NCBI GenBank assembly: GCA_958295605.1
Contig: OY282503.1
Coordinates: forward strand, 23,529,705 to 23,593,704
DNA length: 64,000 nucleotides
From: Ajuga chamaepitys
Taxonomy: Eukaryota > Streptophyta > Magnoliopsida > Lamiales > Lamiaceae
Direction: 5' to 3'
Part shown: one piece after another, positions 24,160 through 35,563 of the stretch
Layout: each line of letters opens with the position of its first letter
Position numbering within the stretch: the stretch's first letter is position 1
Notes under the pieces: model-generated
The model's database searches: none
What the model saw: only the letters and a program-made list of their open reading frames with translations
Told to the model about the DNA's origin: nothing
Made by a program: the position numbers and the translations under genes

Positions 24160-24728
24160 GCATCAACGACTTAGATCTGGCCTTTTCAAATTTTGTGTCT
24201 CAGATTCGCGCGTGGACGTCACGCGCATTACAGTTACCAAGGTCCGTGGGCGACACGCTTCTTGGAATTCTCAAAACGCGTCACTTCACATCCCTTTTCC
24301 TAATGATGGCGCCGCCAATCACATCAGCCTCACTCTTCCCCAGGAAGTTTTGGGTCTCACTCCGGTGTTTTCTTCACCTCAGTCATATTCTAGTTTCGAT
24401 TTCACCAAACCTTACGACCCCGGGGGTACTCTAGCTCAGCTCCGGTCAACCCTAGGATCTCGGGGATACTTAAGTTCGGCTCCGGTTGACCTCATAACCT
24501 CGGAATACCCCAGTTCGGTCAAGTTTAGCCCTCACGGAGCCCTTCACTCAGGGGATGCGTTATCTCGGCTCCGGTCGACCCCCTGACCCCAGCGACACTT
24601 CGGTTCGACAAAGATAGTATCCCTCCTTGCTCGCTACGTCATTACATTACTCAATAACGGCACCTGTTACATCCTGCCCTACTTATAACCGAAGCTCCCA
24701 CCTTGCTCTGGCTGGTGGGGGGGGCATC
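24160..24728 (+). other. Tat 3' untranslated region with imperfect repeats and polypurine tract
   Basis: Between about 24430 and 24590, imperfect repeats of roughly 40 bp share CTCGGCTCCGGT(C/T)GACC. They lie just upstream of the antisense gene's TATA box, in its orientation. At the end, GGTGGGGGGGGCATC (24714-24728) abuts the 3' LTR and is the likely plus-strand polypurine primer. Confidence 0.6.
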
Positions 24729-25193
24729 TGATAGGTATGGCCCGGTAACTCCGGGTCGGGCTGACCCGTTCCGGAGCAACCGGGCCCAGAAGAAAGAGCC
24801 CAACAACCAAGCCGGCCCAGAAATGCGCACGAGCCTGACGCAGCCCAGTCGCGGCATATTTGGAAAGTGGGATCCCCACGATCTCCTTCCAACTCCCATG
24901 CAGATTTGGTGGGCGCAATTGTAGGGATTTAGTTAGGGTTTTGAATTGAGTAGTATAAATAGCAGAATTGTACTCAGATTTAGGGTTGGCACTTTGTACT
25001 CCAAAACTACAACGTGTAAGATTGAAAGGAAGATAGTGAAAAACACCTCGGCAGGTGATTGTTTGCGCCCGTGGACGTAGATCTCCGGATCGAACCACGT
25101 ATATCTTGTGTTCTTTGCTTTTTCTTGAGTTTGGTATCGTTGTTAATCGGGCTTTATTTCGAATTCCTGGGATAAGTGGATCGCGCTTTATCA
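24729..25193 (+). repeat. 3' LTR of the Tat element
   Basis: Equal in length to the 5' LTR (465 bp), with about 19 substitutions by eye. It is followed by TGGTG, the second copy of the target-site duplication. Confidence 0.95.
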
Positions 25194-25198
25194 TGGTG

Positions 25199-26979
25199 TG
25201 AATCAGTACACTTCTACTGATAACAATTGAAATGTGGATCAAAACACTAGAATTGCTGAATGTCAAATTAGTTCTCAAAACTCTCCAAGGCTCAGTAACT
25301 CAGGTTCACATTTCCAAACTAACAACAATAACTCAAATGACATTAACAGAGTAAAAAATGTTCATTCTATGGCAACAAGATCTAAGGCAGGAGTCTACAA
25401 ACAAAAAGCTTTTCCTACAGCTGTAACTTTTGAAAATACGGAACCCTTCACTGTTGCACAAGCTTTGTAATCACCTAAGTGGAAAAAGGCCATGGATGAA
25501 GAGTACAATGGTCTAATGAGCAATGGCACTTGGCAACTTGTACCTTCTCATCAAGCAGCAACTACAGTAACCTGCAAGTGGGTGTTCAGGATCAAATATA
25601 AAGCAGATGGGTCTGTTTATAGATATAAAGCAAGGTTATTAACAAGGGGGATTCAACTAACTGCATGAGTTGATTATTTTGCTACATATAGTCATGTTGT
25701 TAAGCCAGTAACTATTAGACTAGTGGTGTCTCTTGCTATGACAAAAGGCTGACCCATACAGCAGGTAGACATTAACAATGCCTTCCTAAAATGAGACTTA
25801 AAAGAAAAAGTCTATATGTTGCAACCAGAAGGTTATATCTCTTCATCTCATCCTGATTTTGTATGTCAACTTAAAAGGTCTCTGTATGGTTTAAAACAAG
25901 CTCCCAAAGCTTGGTACGGTAAGCTTGGACTGTTCTTAATAAGTATTGGTTTTAAAAAGTCTATAGGTGATTTATCTTTGTTTTACAAAAGACAAGGTCA
26001 TCATATTACTTTATTGCTGGTATATGTTGATGATATATTACTAACAGGATCAAATCCTTCTGAGGTTAAGTCTGTTGTTTCTCTACTGCATAGAAAATTC
26101 TCAATCAAAGACTTAGGACAAGTAAATTACTTCTTTGGTATAGAAGCTCACAGAATAAATGAGGGTATGTTTCTAAAGCAAGCAAAGTACATAACGGACT
26201 TGATAAAAGATGTTGACATGGTAAACTGTAAACTAATGTCTTCTCCTACTTGCACAAATGTTAAGTTACATACAAATGACAGTGCTTTATTTGATCAACC
26301 ATATTTATACAGAAAGGTAGTAGGATCATTGCAGTACTTACAGCTTACAAGACCTGATTTGTGCTACCCTGTCAACAAACCAAGTCAATTTTTACAAGCA
26401 CCAACTGTGAAACAGTGGAAAGCTTGTACAAGGGTGCTTAGATATCGAAGTGGCACTCTCCATCGAGGTTTGTTTATTAAACCTGTTACCAGATTAGCAC
26501 TAACAACCTTTGTTGATGTAGATTGGGCCAGCTATCCAGATGATAGGCAAAGCACAATTGGATATTGTGTGTATCTTGGCAGCAACCCTTTTGTATGGTG
26601 TTCCAAAAAGCAATCTCTTGTGGCACGAAGCAGTACTGAAGCATAATACAGAGCTCTAACACTTGTCACCACTGAAGTCATATGGATTCACAACCTATTG
26701 GAAGAGATTGGAGCTCAAATTCACAAACCAACGGTTCTATGGAGTTATAATGAAGGAGCCATCCGGCTATCATCTCATTCAGCATTACACTCTCGAACCA
26801 AACATATTGAGCTAGATATCCATTTTATTCGGGAAAGAGTCAAACAAAGGGAAGTTCAAGTGCAGTATGTTCCCATTGAGTTTCAGACAGCAGACATCCT
26901 AACAAAGAGCTTGTCTGCAACACGCTTCCAAAAGTTATCCAATCAATTGTGCATTGATCATCATCCGGCTCTAAATTGA
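25199..26979 (+). pseudogene. Copia A reverse transcriptase and RNase H
   Basis: This continues copia A after the Tat insertion. The RT start reads WKKAMDEEYNGLMSNGTW (about 25480) and CKWVFRIKYKADGS. Then come QVDINNAF (about 25762), SLYGLKQAPKAWYGKLG (about 25880) and the intact active site YVDDILLTGS (about 26022). RNase H covers about 26500-26960: DVDWASYPDDRQSTIGYC, KKQSLVARSSTEA and RTKHIELDIHFIRERV. In-frame stops at 25468, 25666, 25750, 25792 and 26644 inactivate it. The text ends at HHPALN just before the 3' LTR. Confidence 0.92.
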
Positions 26980-26988
26980 AATGGAGCA

Positions 26989-27281
26989 TGTTGAAGTATA
27001 TTAAATAATATAGCTGAACTAGTTACAAATAACAATAGCATTAATATTATCAGTTAGATTAATTAATTGTAAATAAAATTAGAATTAACATTAGCAGTTA
27101 GATTAGTTAGGTTTGTTTGCATGTGCCATGCACATGTGATTAGTTAGAAATCAAGAGAGTGGTTATGCAAGTTGTTACATAAACCACTTCTGCAAGAAAG
27201 CAGTATCTATAAATATAAGATGTAATCTCTTATACAAGCAGTTTTTCAAATATATCAAAGTAAGGTTAAGTTTTCATAAAA
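26989..27281 (+). repeat. 3' LTR of copia A
   Basis: It begins TGTTGAAGTATATTAAATAA, preceded by a weak purine-rich TGAAATGGAGCA. It ends ...TTTTCATAAAA, where the terminal CA has become AA, and is followed by the AGTTT duplication (27282-27286). Confidence 0.92.
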
Positions 27282-27286
27282 AGTTT

Positions 27287-28200
27287 ATACGTGCTTGAGA
27301 AGATGCCCCAAGTTTGGGATAATTTACTTAAGAAGGTCACGCTTGGTCTACATATGTAATGATCTACTTTCGCAAGGTGGGCATCAAGTACACTGAAACT
27401 TTAACTATACAGAGGATTTGATATGAGAAAAGGGTTTAAGTTCTTCACATGATTTTGCCTGCTTTTTTTCGTTTAGGTTAACCCATTTCGATGGCTTTAA
27501 TTTTTATAATTTTTTTGTAGAGTCATATTGGTTTGTATCTGATTGCCATCATTCACAATGTCAAGGATATTTATGTATTAAAGAAAATGAAAAATTTAGT
27601 AGAGTTAGCGCTAATGATGTACCGAGCCATAGATCCTCCTTGTATAAGCAATTACATTGGTTACTAACTTATGTAATGACTAAGGAACTAAGAAAATGCT
27701 AAACTTTGGAAAAAAAATATTTTCATACCATTATATAAAAATAAAGGAGATACAAAAATTTGTACATATCATAATGTATGAAAATAATGAGCCATACATG
27801 AAATTATTGGCGAGTGAAAAATAGAAAAAGGTTGGGAAAAGACATTAATATATTAGAAAACCAATTTGGATTGTATTAGAGAGGTCAATAATTGAAGCTA
27901 TACAACTTGTGTGAGCATTATGTTGAGAGAAAACAAAATTTACATGTTGTATTATTTAACCTCGAAAGATATATAGTAGAGTTATAATGAGTGGATACTG
28001 AAAATCAGAGCATAAAAGTAGCTTGCATAGAAGCTTCAAAGATATTTGTAAAGATGTAATGACATCTATAAGAATTACCATGGGGAATATCCAATATAGA
28101 ATGAATTTCTCATAGGCCTACACTAGGCTCACTTTTAGCACATATCTTTTTACCTTAATGAACCATGGGATTGCTGAAAAGCAAGTAACCATTTCTTAGA
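27287..28200. other. AT-rich intergenic DNA, nothing recognised
   Basis: No reading frame, inverted repeat or family motif of note between copia A and the hAT-like MITE. Confidence 0.5.
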
Positions 28201-28274
28201 GGGTGTTTGGCTGAGCTTATAAACTCCTAAAAACATCTTATAAGATGTTCAAGAGATTATAAGCTCTTGCAAAA

Positions 28275-28727
28275 TGTTGGGTGTAGGCCCAATTTAGGCT
28301 GACCCATTTTCTTCCCAATCCCAAGCCCAAAGCCAAGCCCAAGGTGACCCTTGCCCTTCCCCATATCCCACCTTGAGCCACTCACCCTCTTAATTACTCT
28401 GCTATTCCCGTAACATATGCTCCCACTTCTTTCTAATTATCTTCTTCAATAAAGATGAGTCTCTTGGTGAGACTTTGACAGAATAATATCCATTCTCTCC
28501 ATATTCTTATCTTCTTCTTCCCTTTCCTCTCTATGAGAATTACAGTGGCTGTGAGGAAGATTGTGAGTAGGGGTTTATCGAGTTCAGACTTTGGGTAAGG
28601 GATCTTCTCTGTGAAGAAAATATTTCTGATCTTCGTGGTCAAACTCACACTGTCAAGATGATCATTTGGGACGGGCTCAAGGACTTTCTGAGCCAACCGA
28701 ATTTCGACCATGTCTGATCCACAAAGT
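28275..28727 (+). repeat. 5' LTR of copia B
   Basis: Starts TGTTGGGTGTAGGCCCAATT, has an AATAAA signal at 28448-28453 and ends ...GATCCACAAAG. The pair at 40521-40966 is slightly shorter owing to small indels. Confidence 0.92.
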
Positions 28728-28742
28728 GGTATCAGAGCCACC
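28728..28742 (+). other. Primer-binding site of copia B
   Basis: TGGTATCAGAGCCAC directly follows the LTR; it is the standard initiator-methionine tRNA complement of plant copia elements. Confidence 0.93.
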
Positions 28743-29252
28743 TTTTCAAAACCGTGGTCTCTTTTTCCCCCCTAGCAGCCTTCTGGTCGCAATTTCGGCG
28801 GCCCTCCAGCGCGCGAAAGCGACGATTCTCGGATCAAGCGGCCCGACCATCTTCGTCGAGAATAGTTGTGCGAACGGCGATGACCATCTCCGCTGCCACT
28901 GACCAGCGTTCCGATCGCGTTTTCAAGGCGGCTCTGGCGGCGGCTGCGCTGCTCCAGCTTTTGCAGATTGTGGGCCTTTCTTGGGCCTCTTGCTTCAGCC
29001 CTGCCTTGCGGGCCTTTTTATATCGGGCTTCTACAGCTCATTTGTTGGGTAGTGGGTCTTTTGTGGCCCAATTTTTGCCACCTACTGTTCCAACCTGCCC
29101 GGTGCTGTCCCGTCACTCTGTGCAACACCGATATCCACTGCTCCCCGGCAGCTCTACCATCGCGTCTTTGCCCAACGTGAGCCACTCCCACCATTATTTT
29201 CGGTAAGTCGGGTTCTCCTCCCGGTGAGGACCTGCTCAGGTAAAGTGGTTGT
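28743..29252 (+). other. GC-rich untranslated leader of copia B
   Basis: About 510 bp between the primer-binding site and the Athila insertion, continuing at 37014 to the gag start at 37294. It is clearly richer in G and C than the element body, and a chance frame stays open across it (28754-29206). I see no family motif in that translation. It is probably an RNA leader needed for packaging or translation, not a protein gene. Confidence 0.5.
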
Positions 29253-30697
29253 TGACACGTCGGTTTCTAACCTAGTGTTCCGCAAGTGTACGGATGTAGG
29301 TGTAGTACTATTGTCAAGGTCGATCCCACAAGGAATAGTTTTAGGTAGTTCGATACCTCAATACTCTAGGAATGTCCAAACTAGATACTAGGTTGTAAAA
29401 GATTAATTTCAATAAAAAGTGAGGAATTTAACTAATAATTGGTAAACAAAGAGAACTAAACTCACTGAGAAAAGGGTATCCTAGGGCTTCGATTTCAGGA
29501 TATTAATTCAATGTGGAATATGATTAACCTATAAATTTACCAATTCTAATGTTTATTAGGCGGCACGACAATAATCTAATCCTTCTCTCGAAGCGATTAA
29601 ATCGTTGATTAATTAAGCTAATTACCCTCTCGAGTCAGTTAAACCTAATAACTCCCAAACGATCCTAAGCCACAGCCTACACAGTCATAGACAACTGCGC
29701 TCTATGTTCTAAGTCTGATAACAATTCCCTCCTCTCGAAGCGGAATTGTTAAACCAAATTACTAAATCTAGGTGATCAAGCTAAATTAAGTTTTAAGCAC
29801 AAACATATAGATAAAACACGTAAAGAACGGAATTAATAGATTAAATCATAATCAAACCATTGTCATAAAAATCCCTACTTTCTAACCCTAGGACACGAAT
29901 AGCTTAGCTACTCATGCCTAGTAATAATCCAATACAAAATTCTAATAAAAACATTGTAAAGAATTAAAACTAAGAAAAGAATAATTAAACCCGGATGACT
30001 CCGTCTCGATGATCTTCGTCTTCTTTATCTTCCAAGATTTCTTCTAGGTGGAATGATGTAATGGATGTTCTTCCGTAATTGATCGATTCATTCCTTTTTT
30101 TTCTCTTCCTAGAGGTTGAGGTCCTTTTTATAGAGTTGGGGACGAATCCGGAGAAGATAGGCTCAAAATCCTATTAGGAAATCAAATCCCCTATTAAACA
30201 GAATTTCCCTTATCGGCAGCCTTTTTGACACGGCCATGTTACTTAAGTGACACGGTCGTGTTGCTTTGCAATTCTTCCTTTTCCAGCAACAATTTGACAC
30301 GGCCGTGTTGCAATTGTGACGCGGCCGTGTTCTGTTCCAAAGCCGTTTTGAACGTTGTGCACCACTTTTGACACGGCCGTGCTGAAGGTTTGACGCGGCC
30401 GTGTCGGTTCTTGCGTCGTTTTGCTACTGGACCGGTTCAGGCCGGTTCGGACCGGTTTGGACCGGTTCTTGGACGGTTTTCACTCTTTTGGGCCGATTTT
30501 CATTCTATTTGACTTGTTTCTTCTTCGATCTTCATCCAAATGGAATAAAAATACCTAATTAACTTCAAAACAAGTCGAAACACGTCAAATGACCCAAATA
30601 TTATAAATATAAATAAGTGCCGGTCAAATATACACGTATATGCTATAAAATATGATCCTAAATCGACCTAAATACATGCATAAGTAACGTGTTATCA
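29253..30697 (-). repeat. Athila LTR, 3' copy (minus-strand sense)
   Basis: On the minus strand it begins TGATAACACGTTACTTATG and ends ...CCGACGTGTCA. It carries six palindromes of the GACACGGCCGTGTT type (30227-30405) and a run of GGACCGGTT-like 10-mers (about 30428-30480). Confidence 0.95.
30227..30405. repeat. Paired palindrome array in Athila LTR
   Basis: Six variants of GACACGGCCGTGTT are arranged as three pairs. In each pair the second unit starts exactly 22 bp after the first, with an 8-bp variable spacer (ACTTAAGT, GCAATTGT, GAAGGTTT). Confidence 0.85.
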
Positions 30698-30713
30698 AAA
30701 TCCCCCAAACTTA
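30698..30713 (-). other. Polypurine tract of Athila
   Basis: The minus strand reads AGTTTGGGGGATTT immediately before the LTR start TGATAAC; it is the likely plus-strand DNA primer. Confidence 0.8.
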
Positions 30714-32979
30714 AACTGTTGTTCGTCCCGAACAACATAACAAAAGACACAAAGAATAAAAGTGATTATGCATTTGTTTAGGGCGATTAGATGATGAATT
30801 CAGTTTCAGTCTGATTTTTCTTACAACAACTAGGCAACACAATTCACTTGAGCATATGTGATAACGCGTAAATCAACTAATCTCGAGACTTTGAACTTTC
30901 GAATTATTCAACCCTCACTGGGTAAGTGTTTCACTCATCTCTCAAGTGTTCAGGCTAAAATAATTTTCACTCATATTGAATTATATGCAAAGTCTACCAT
31001 ATGCTTGCCAATCGTCTAAACTAGACCTCGTACTTGATACGTGTGACAAAGGATCAAATAGGTCTTTCTTTTGGTTGTAATGTGGGCTTAAGGTAAGGTG
31101 GGATACATTTGGATATAAGTGACTATTCATTGGACTAATCAAGTTACGTCTAACCCGACTATCCCTCAATACAATCACTCAGCCTCACTCTTCAAATTTC
31201 AGCAAATCACCCCGCAAAGTGACTTCTTCACCTTCAAAAGTCCGTACAACTTAAGTGCTTTTCATTTCTGTGGGTACCACATCTTTGGGACTACCCGACT
31301 GTTCTAATCAAATTCACAATTTAAGCACTTTATTTCCTAGCCTCTCCTCTACAATACTAACAACAACAAACTTTTCCATTTTTTTTTTTTCTTCCTTTTT
31401 TTTTTCTTCTTTTTTTTTTCTAGGAGAGGTCATTCTTCGTTTTTCACCTATCACTTTTCTCTTATTTCCTTCATCTTTTGAAAATATCCCTACTTCCCAT
31501 TCTTTCCCACAAATTGTTCACCCAAAATTCCTTCCAATTCTCCTCCCTCTAACTTGATTAATCCAATTAGGGCCAAAAAAGTTAAATCAAAAGGTTTCGG
31601 CTGACATTGTTAGGTTATTAATAAATAAGGCTATAAGGCTCAATTGGGCTAACTAGGGACAATTTTTTTTCCATTATGGTTCAAAGGAAAATTGTCATGG
31701 TTCAAATAAATAGGCTTAAACAAAAAGTTGCCTAAGATCATTTCCTAAATCACAACATATACTTGACACATTCTTAGTAAAGACTCAAGGCAAGTTCTAG
31801 AGACTAGTACACATATTCAATCAAATTCACACCGAAAGAAAGTATATTACCCCCAAAAATTGGAGTATAATTAGGCTCAAATTCTCACAAGGTTAATTTT
31901 GATTGAATATTCTACGTTCAAGCTCAATTTCGTCTCAAAACACCTCTCATGCTCTATTATGTGCCATTTTTCATCTACTTCTCAAAATCATCTCATTATT
32001 AACTATTCATCATCCATCTTTCCCTATTGTTCTCTTTTTATTTTCACTTGTTACCTTTTTCCGGGTTTTTCTCATTCTTTCTGACTCTAAAAACTAAAAA
32101 AAAAAACTCCTAAAATTCAACATGGAAACGATATGCAATCAAACTTGGGCTCACAGACCCGATAACCCCAATCGAAACAATAAAAATCAGCACAATGGAC
32201 ACACGGACCCACAATTAAGAAACTTGAACGAGGTAAATAAAAACTATAAATATAGCTGCCAAGACGTCCCACGGTCTACCCCCTCCCCCAAACTTGGCTG
32301 AAAGCCAATGTTTGGAGGAAAAACGTGGTACGCCTTGGTGCTAACTTACAAATCGTTGTTATGACAGCGGTGTTTTGAAACCCCTACGAGCTCCGAAATC
32401 GTGCCATTTTGCTCCTACTGAATCTTGGTTCGGCCGTCTCCGCATCACGCTCTGAATTTTTGCATCTTTTTCTGCTGAGGTAATGACGCGGCCGTGTTGA
32501 AGGTTTGACACGGCCGTGTCACAGTTGAGCCAAAATTGCTTTTCTGGGTCGAATTTGACGCGGCCGTGTTGCTTTACAGCGTTCATTCACGTTTTGAGAA
32601 AACTTTTGACGCGGCCGTGTCAATTATGTGACACGGCCGTGTTGCTTTTGAACCATCTTAACGCGGCCGCGTCCAGCATGTGACACGGCCGTGTTGCATT
32701 CCAGTGCTAAAACCACTTTCTAGGTGCTTTTTGACGCGGCCGTGTCCATAGTGCGACACGGCCGTGTTGCATCTTCTGCTCCTTTTAACGCAATTTTTCC
32801 GTCTTTTCGACCCCCGTTTCTTGCAACACTCGTCCATGTTGATTCCTAAAAACATAAAACACTAAAACACACGTAAAACATAAAATTAACGCAATAAAAA
32901 TAAACATAAAACGATAAACATCGGGTTACCTCCCGACAAGCGCTTTGTTTTACGTCTTCAGCCGGACGTCCTTTTCCTA
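30714..32979 (-). other. Long non-coding 3' region of Athila
   Basis: About 2.3 kb between the end of protease and the polypurine tract, where autonomous relatives carry pol and sometimes an env-like gene. It contains a pyrimidine-rich tract (plus strand, about 31380-31430) and the palindrome array at 32485-32768. Chance frames on both strands show no family motif. Confidence 0.6.
32485..32768. repeat. Paired palindrome array, internal Athila copy
   Basis: Nine variants of GAC(A/G)CGGCCGTGTT: four pairs with start-to-start spacing of 22 bp (spacers GAAGGTTT, AATTATGT, CAGCATGT, CATAGTGC) and one single unit near 32557. In each internal pair the first unit reads ACGCGGCC and the second ACACGGCC. 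Confidence 0.85.
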
Positions 32980-33990
32980 TCAACCTTTTTCTAGCCACCC
33001 TGAGTTGGATGTTTTCTGAACACTTAAAGAGCTATTTGGGACCTGAGGATTTTCTACAGCAGCTTGGGTAGTGTAAACAATGCTACAATTGTGCCTACCC
33101 CTTAGACCCGACTTATGTATTTTGAGTGTGATTGTTTCGTTTTGAACACGAAAAATCAACTCCCCTTTAGGTACATCTATTAGTGCTTGGCTAGTCGCCA
33201 AGAAGGGTCTTCCTAAGATAAAAGGAAATTCATCATTCCCTTTCATGTCGACAACTAAAAAATCACTAGGAAATTCAAAACTTAGCACTCTCACCACTAC
33301 ATCCTCTGCTACTCCCAACGGCGTTAATGAAGATCCATCCGCCAATTTGATAGTAGTAAAGGACCTTTTAATTTCCCTTAATCCTAATTGTCTATACTGC
33401 TTAAGAGACATCAAATTTATGATAGACCCTAAATCACACATGACATTATGAAACTCATGACTACCAATTGAGCAAGAAATAGTAAAACTCCCTGGATCTT
33501 TTGCTTTTGTTGCTCTTCTCGGTTTCATGCTTGTGGTTGCGTTCTTTTTGGGCCTGCTCGGTTTCTTCTTCGTCGTCTCTTTTCCATCCTTCCTCTTCTT
33601 GGTTTCCTCTTTATCTTGGATTCTCTCCTTTAGTGGTTCCTGTTTCACAACAACAGCACTAGATTGCTCTAAAGGGTTAAGGTTAGCGAAGAATGAATTT
33701 TTAAAACAAAAATCAAAAGACTCATCAAGAATAGGAGATGAACTTTTCTTATCTATGATTGTATTGACCTCCTCCTTCTCAATGTTTTTGACTTCCTCGC
33801 TTGATTTCTTCGCTTCATGGTCCTTCATGCTTTCCTCATGCTCCTCTAGCTTCACAATATTGCAGTGCTCCTTCGGATTAACCACTGTATCACTCGGATA
33901 TTGGCCTTGCTTGTGTTGAGCTCCTACTATCTTTATCAGTTGGCTCATGTTTGATGACAATTCACCAATGCTTGCTTGAGTCTGCACCAA
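32980..33990 (-). pseudogene. Athila aspartic protease region (C-terminal gag-pro)
   Basis: Its N-terminal part is a Lys/Glu-rich linker with KKKPSRPKKNATTSMKPRR. A retropepsin-like fold follows: GSFTISCSIGSHEFHNVMCD, then the active-site block CDLGSIINLMS in place of DTG. The DLG form is usual in Athila. LADGSSLTPLGVAEDVVVRV and FILGRPFLATSQALIDV follow. The protease would cut Gag during particle maturation. It is separated from gag upstream by a stop at 34021 within one translation frame region. It ends without any reverse transcriptase downstream. Confidence 0.85.
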
Positions 33991-34020
33991 TGTGTTCTCG
34001 AGCCTCTTGATGTCTGCCCC

Positions 34021-35385
34021 TTACCCAGTGATATGCTTGTTTAGCTCCATAAATTTCCCATCTACTTTCTTCTCCAACTGAGCTAACTTTTCATCATACT
34101 TTTCAAATTGTGACTGCGCAATCTCTTCTTGTGATGGCTTCTTACCGTCATGGATCATGCCATTTGTAACAGCAAATCCGGGTGGCGGATTAAGTGTATT
34201 TTGCGCGTTCCCATATGAAAAGTTCTGATGATTCTGATTCTGAGGGTACTGATTGTACCGAGGCTGATTATTCTGGAAATTGTTGAAGTTTCGTTGATTC
34301 ACAAATTTTACTTCTTCAACTTCTTCCGGACCCCCTGGCTGTTGTGCTAACGTCAGATTAGTTAGCAAATTCACCTGGCTCGTCAAGGCTGTTACTTGTG
34401 TTGTGCGCTTTTCAATTGGCTCATTATTGACGGGCTCGACTTTCTGGAGACTTGCTACCCTCTTTGGCATGTTTCTCTCATTTGACCATTGGTAGCTTGT
34501 TCTGGCCATAGCGTCCAGGATTGAGAATGCCATCCTTACTGACTTCTCCATCAAACTTCCACCCGCAGCTGCATCCACTTAGTTTCTAGTCGGAGCAAGT
34601 AGACCATTGTAGAACTTGCACACTTGCTGCTTCTTGGTGAACCCATGTTGAGGGCAACTCCGGATAAGATCCCGGAATCGCTCCCAAGCCTCTCCGAATG
34701 GCTCTTGGTCCAATTGTTTGAATTGATTGATCTGGTTCTGTAGGTCGAGCATCTTGCTTGGTGGAAAGTACTTCAACAGAAAAGAAGTACTTAAGTCTTC
34801 CCAATCTCTGATATCTTCCAGCGAATTGAACCACTGTAGTGCTCTGTCCTTCAGTGAGAACGGGAACAATCTCATCTTGACCTGCTCGTGCGGCACATGA
34901 TTGATCTTGATTGTGTCGGCCAGTCTGCGAAACTTGATCAGATGCGCATTCGGATCCTCCAAAGCACTTCCCCCATACTGGTTTTGCTGCACTATGTTGA
35001 TTAGTGCAGGCTTCAGCTCGAAATTGTTGGCATTAAGTGGTGGAGGTTGCACTCCTCCTGCCTGCTGGTTTGGACTGGGCTTCAAGCAGTCGCTAATAGG
35101 CGTGTCATCTTCATCGCCTGCAGCTGGGTCTATCTGAATTAGGCCGTACTGCTGTTGTAGCTGTGGCCCTTGTAGAGGTAGCTGCTGCTGTATATTCGTG
35201 ACTCGATCATCCAAACGTGCCAGAGCTGTCAGTACTCTGTTAAGTGCGTCATCCTGATTCGGATGCTGTGGTGGGTTCTCCATCTCCGATGGGAAATTTC
35301 TTCTAGTTCGGTGTCTGCGAGCTGTCGCTTCAATTTCTGGATCGAAATGAAGAAGGGTTTCTTTCCCTTTTGATCTGGTGAGCAT
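34021..35385 (-). pseudogene. Athila gag
   Basis: Starts MLTRSKGKETLLHFD at 35385. An acidic/Gln-rich N-terminal region is followed by the Gag core: EDPNAHLIKFRRLADTIKI, LFPFSLKDRALQWFNSL, FLLKYFPPSKMLDLQNQINQ and QEPFGEAWERFRDLIRSCP. A stop at 34579 replaces one residue, and the frame goes on at once with VDAAAGGSLMEKS and YQWSNER, an Athila hallmark, plus a C-terminal Gln/Asn-rich tail. Except for that stop it is full length. Gag forms the particle; with the protease it is all this element encodes. Confidence 0.9.
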
Positions 35386-35540
35386 ACGAAGCCTGAAAAC
35401 ACCAAAAGCAAGAGCTACTGCGTAATATAAAAATTAACCCAAAAATAAAAACGAAAATTAAAATTAAAATTACGAAAAAATAAAATCTAGTCTAGTTTCC
35501 TCCTATTTTTCAAGATAAAAACTAAGCGCTAAATCCTATT

Positions 35541-35558
35541 CCCCGGCAACGACGCCAA
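35541..35558 (-). other. Primer-binding site of Athila
   Basis: The minus strand reads TGGCGTCGTTGCCGGGG next to the LTR, one base from the TGGCGCCGTTGCCGGGG common to Athila-type elements. The matching tRNA (often given as tRNA-Asp) was not checked. Confidence 0.8.
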
Positions 35559-35563
35559 AAACT

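Larger units (their letters stand above)
14123..25193 (+). mobile_element. Ty3/gypsy retrotransposon, Tat lineage, full structure
   Basis: Two 465-bp LTRs (14123-14587 and 24729-25193) lie inside a TGGTG duplication (14118-14122 and 25194-25198). The order is primer-binding site, gag, protease, reverse transcriptase, two successive RNase H domains, integrase, then a 4.5-kb 3' region holding an antisense gene. The doubled RNase H marks the plant Tat group. The LTRs differ at about 19 of 465 positions by eye (about 4%), so it is younger than its copia A host. Premature stops, a frameshift in gag and altered catalytic residues make it non-autonomous. Confidence 0.93.
9865..27281 (+). mobile_element. 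Ty1/copia retrotransposon A (Ale/Retrofit-like), with two nested insertions
   Basis: Two 293-bp LTRs (9865-10157 and 26989-27281) bound the element and are flanked by the 5-bp duplication AGTTT. The first LTR is followed at once by a tRNA-iMet-type primer-binding site. The domain order gag, protease, integrase, reverse transcriptase, RNase H is that of copia. A Mutator-like element (10332-11655) splits gag, and a Tat gypsy element (14123-25193) splits the region between integrase and reverse transcriptase. Without the inserts it would be about 5.0 kb. The short LTR and the RNase H end (RTKHIELDIHFIRERV) suggest the Ale/Retrofit group; that subgrouping is tentative. Confidence 0.93.

Noticed and set aside
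23665..24586. Plus-strand frames over the antisense gene and its promoter region
   Set aside because: Shadows of the antisense exons or frames in repeats; no motif and wrong side of the TATA box.
28728..28742. Possible tRNA gene fragment
   Set aside because: TGGTATCAGAGCCAC is a primer-binding site, only the complement of a tRNA 3' end; no tRNA fold around it. No tRNA or rRNA gene was seen in the window.
28754..29206. 150-codon frame in the copia B leader
   Set aside because: Sits between primer-binding site and gag where a leader is expected; GC-rich DNA keeps frames open by chance and no domain is visible.
30227..32768. CRISPR-like array
   Set aside because: Repeats are 14 bp, palindromic, in pairs with 8-bp gaps inside a plant retrotransposon; no CRISPR spacer pattern or cas genes.
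32359..32855. Minus-strand frames with recurring QHGRV and NTAVS words
   Set aside because: These words are translations of the repeated GGCCGTGTT palindrome, not protein repeats.
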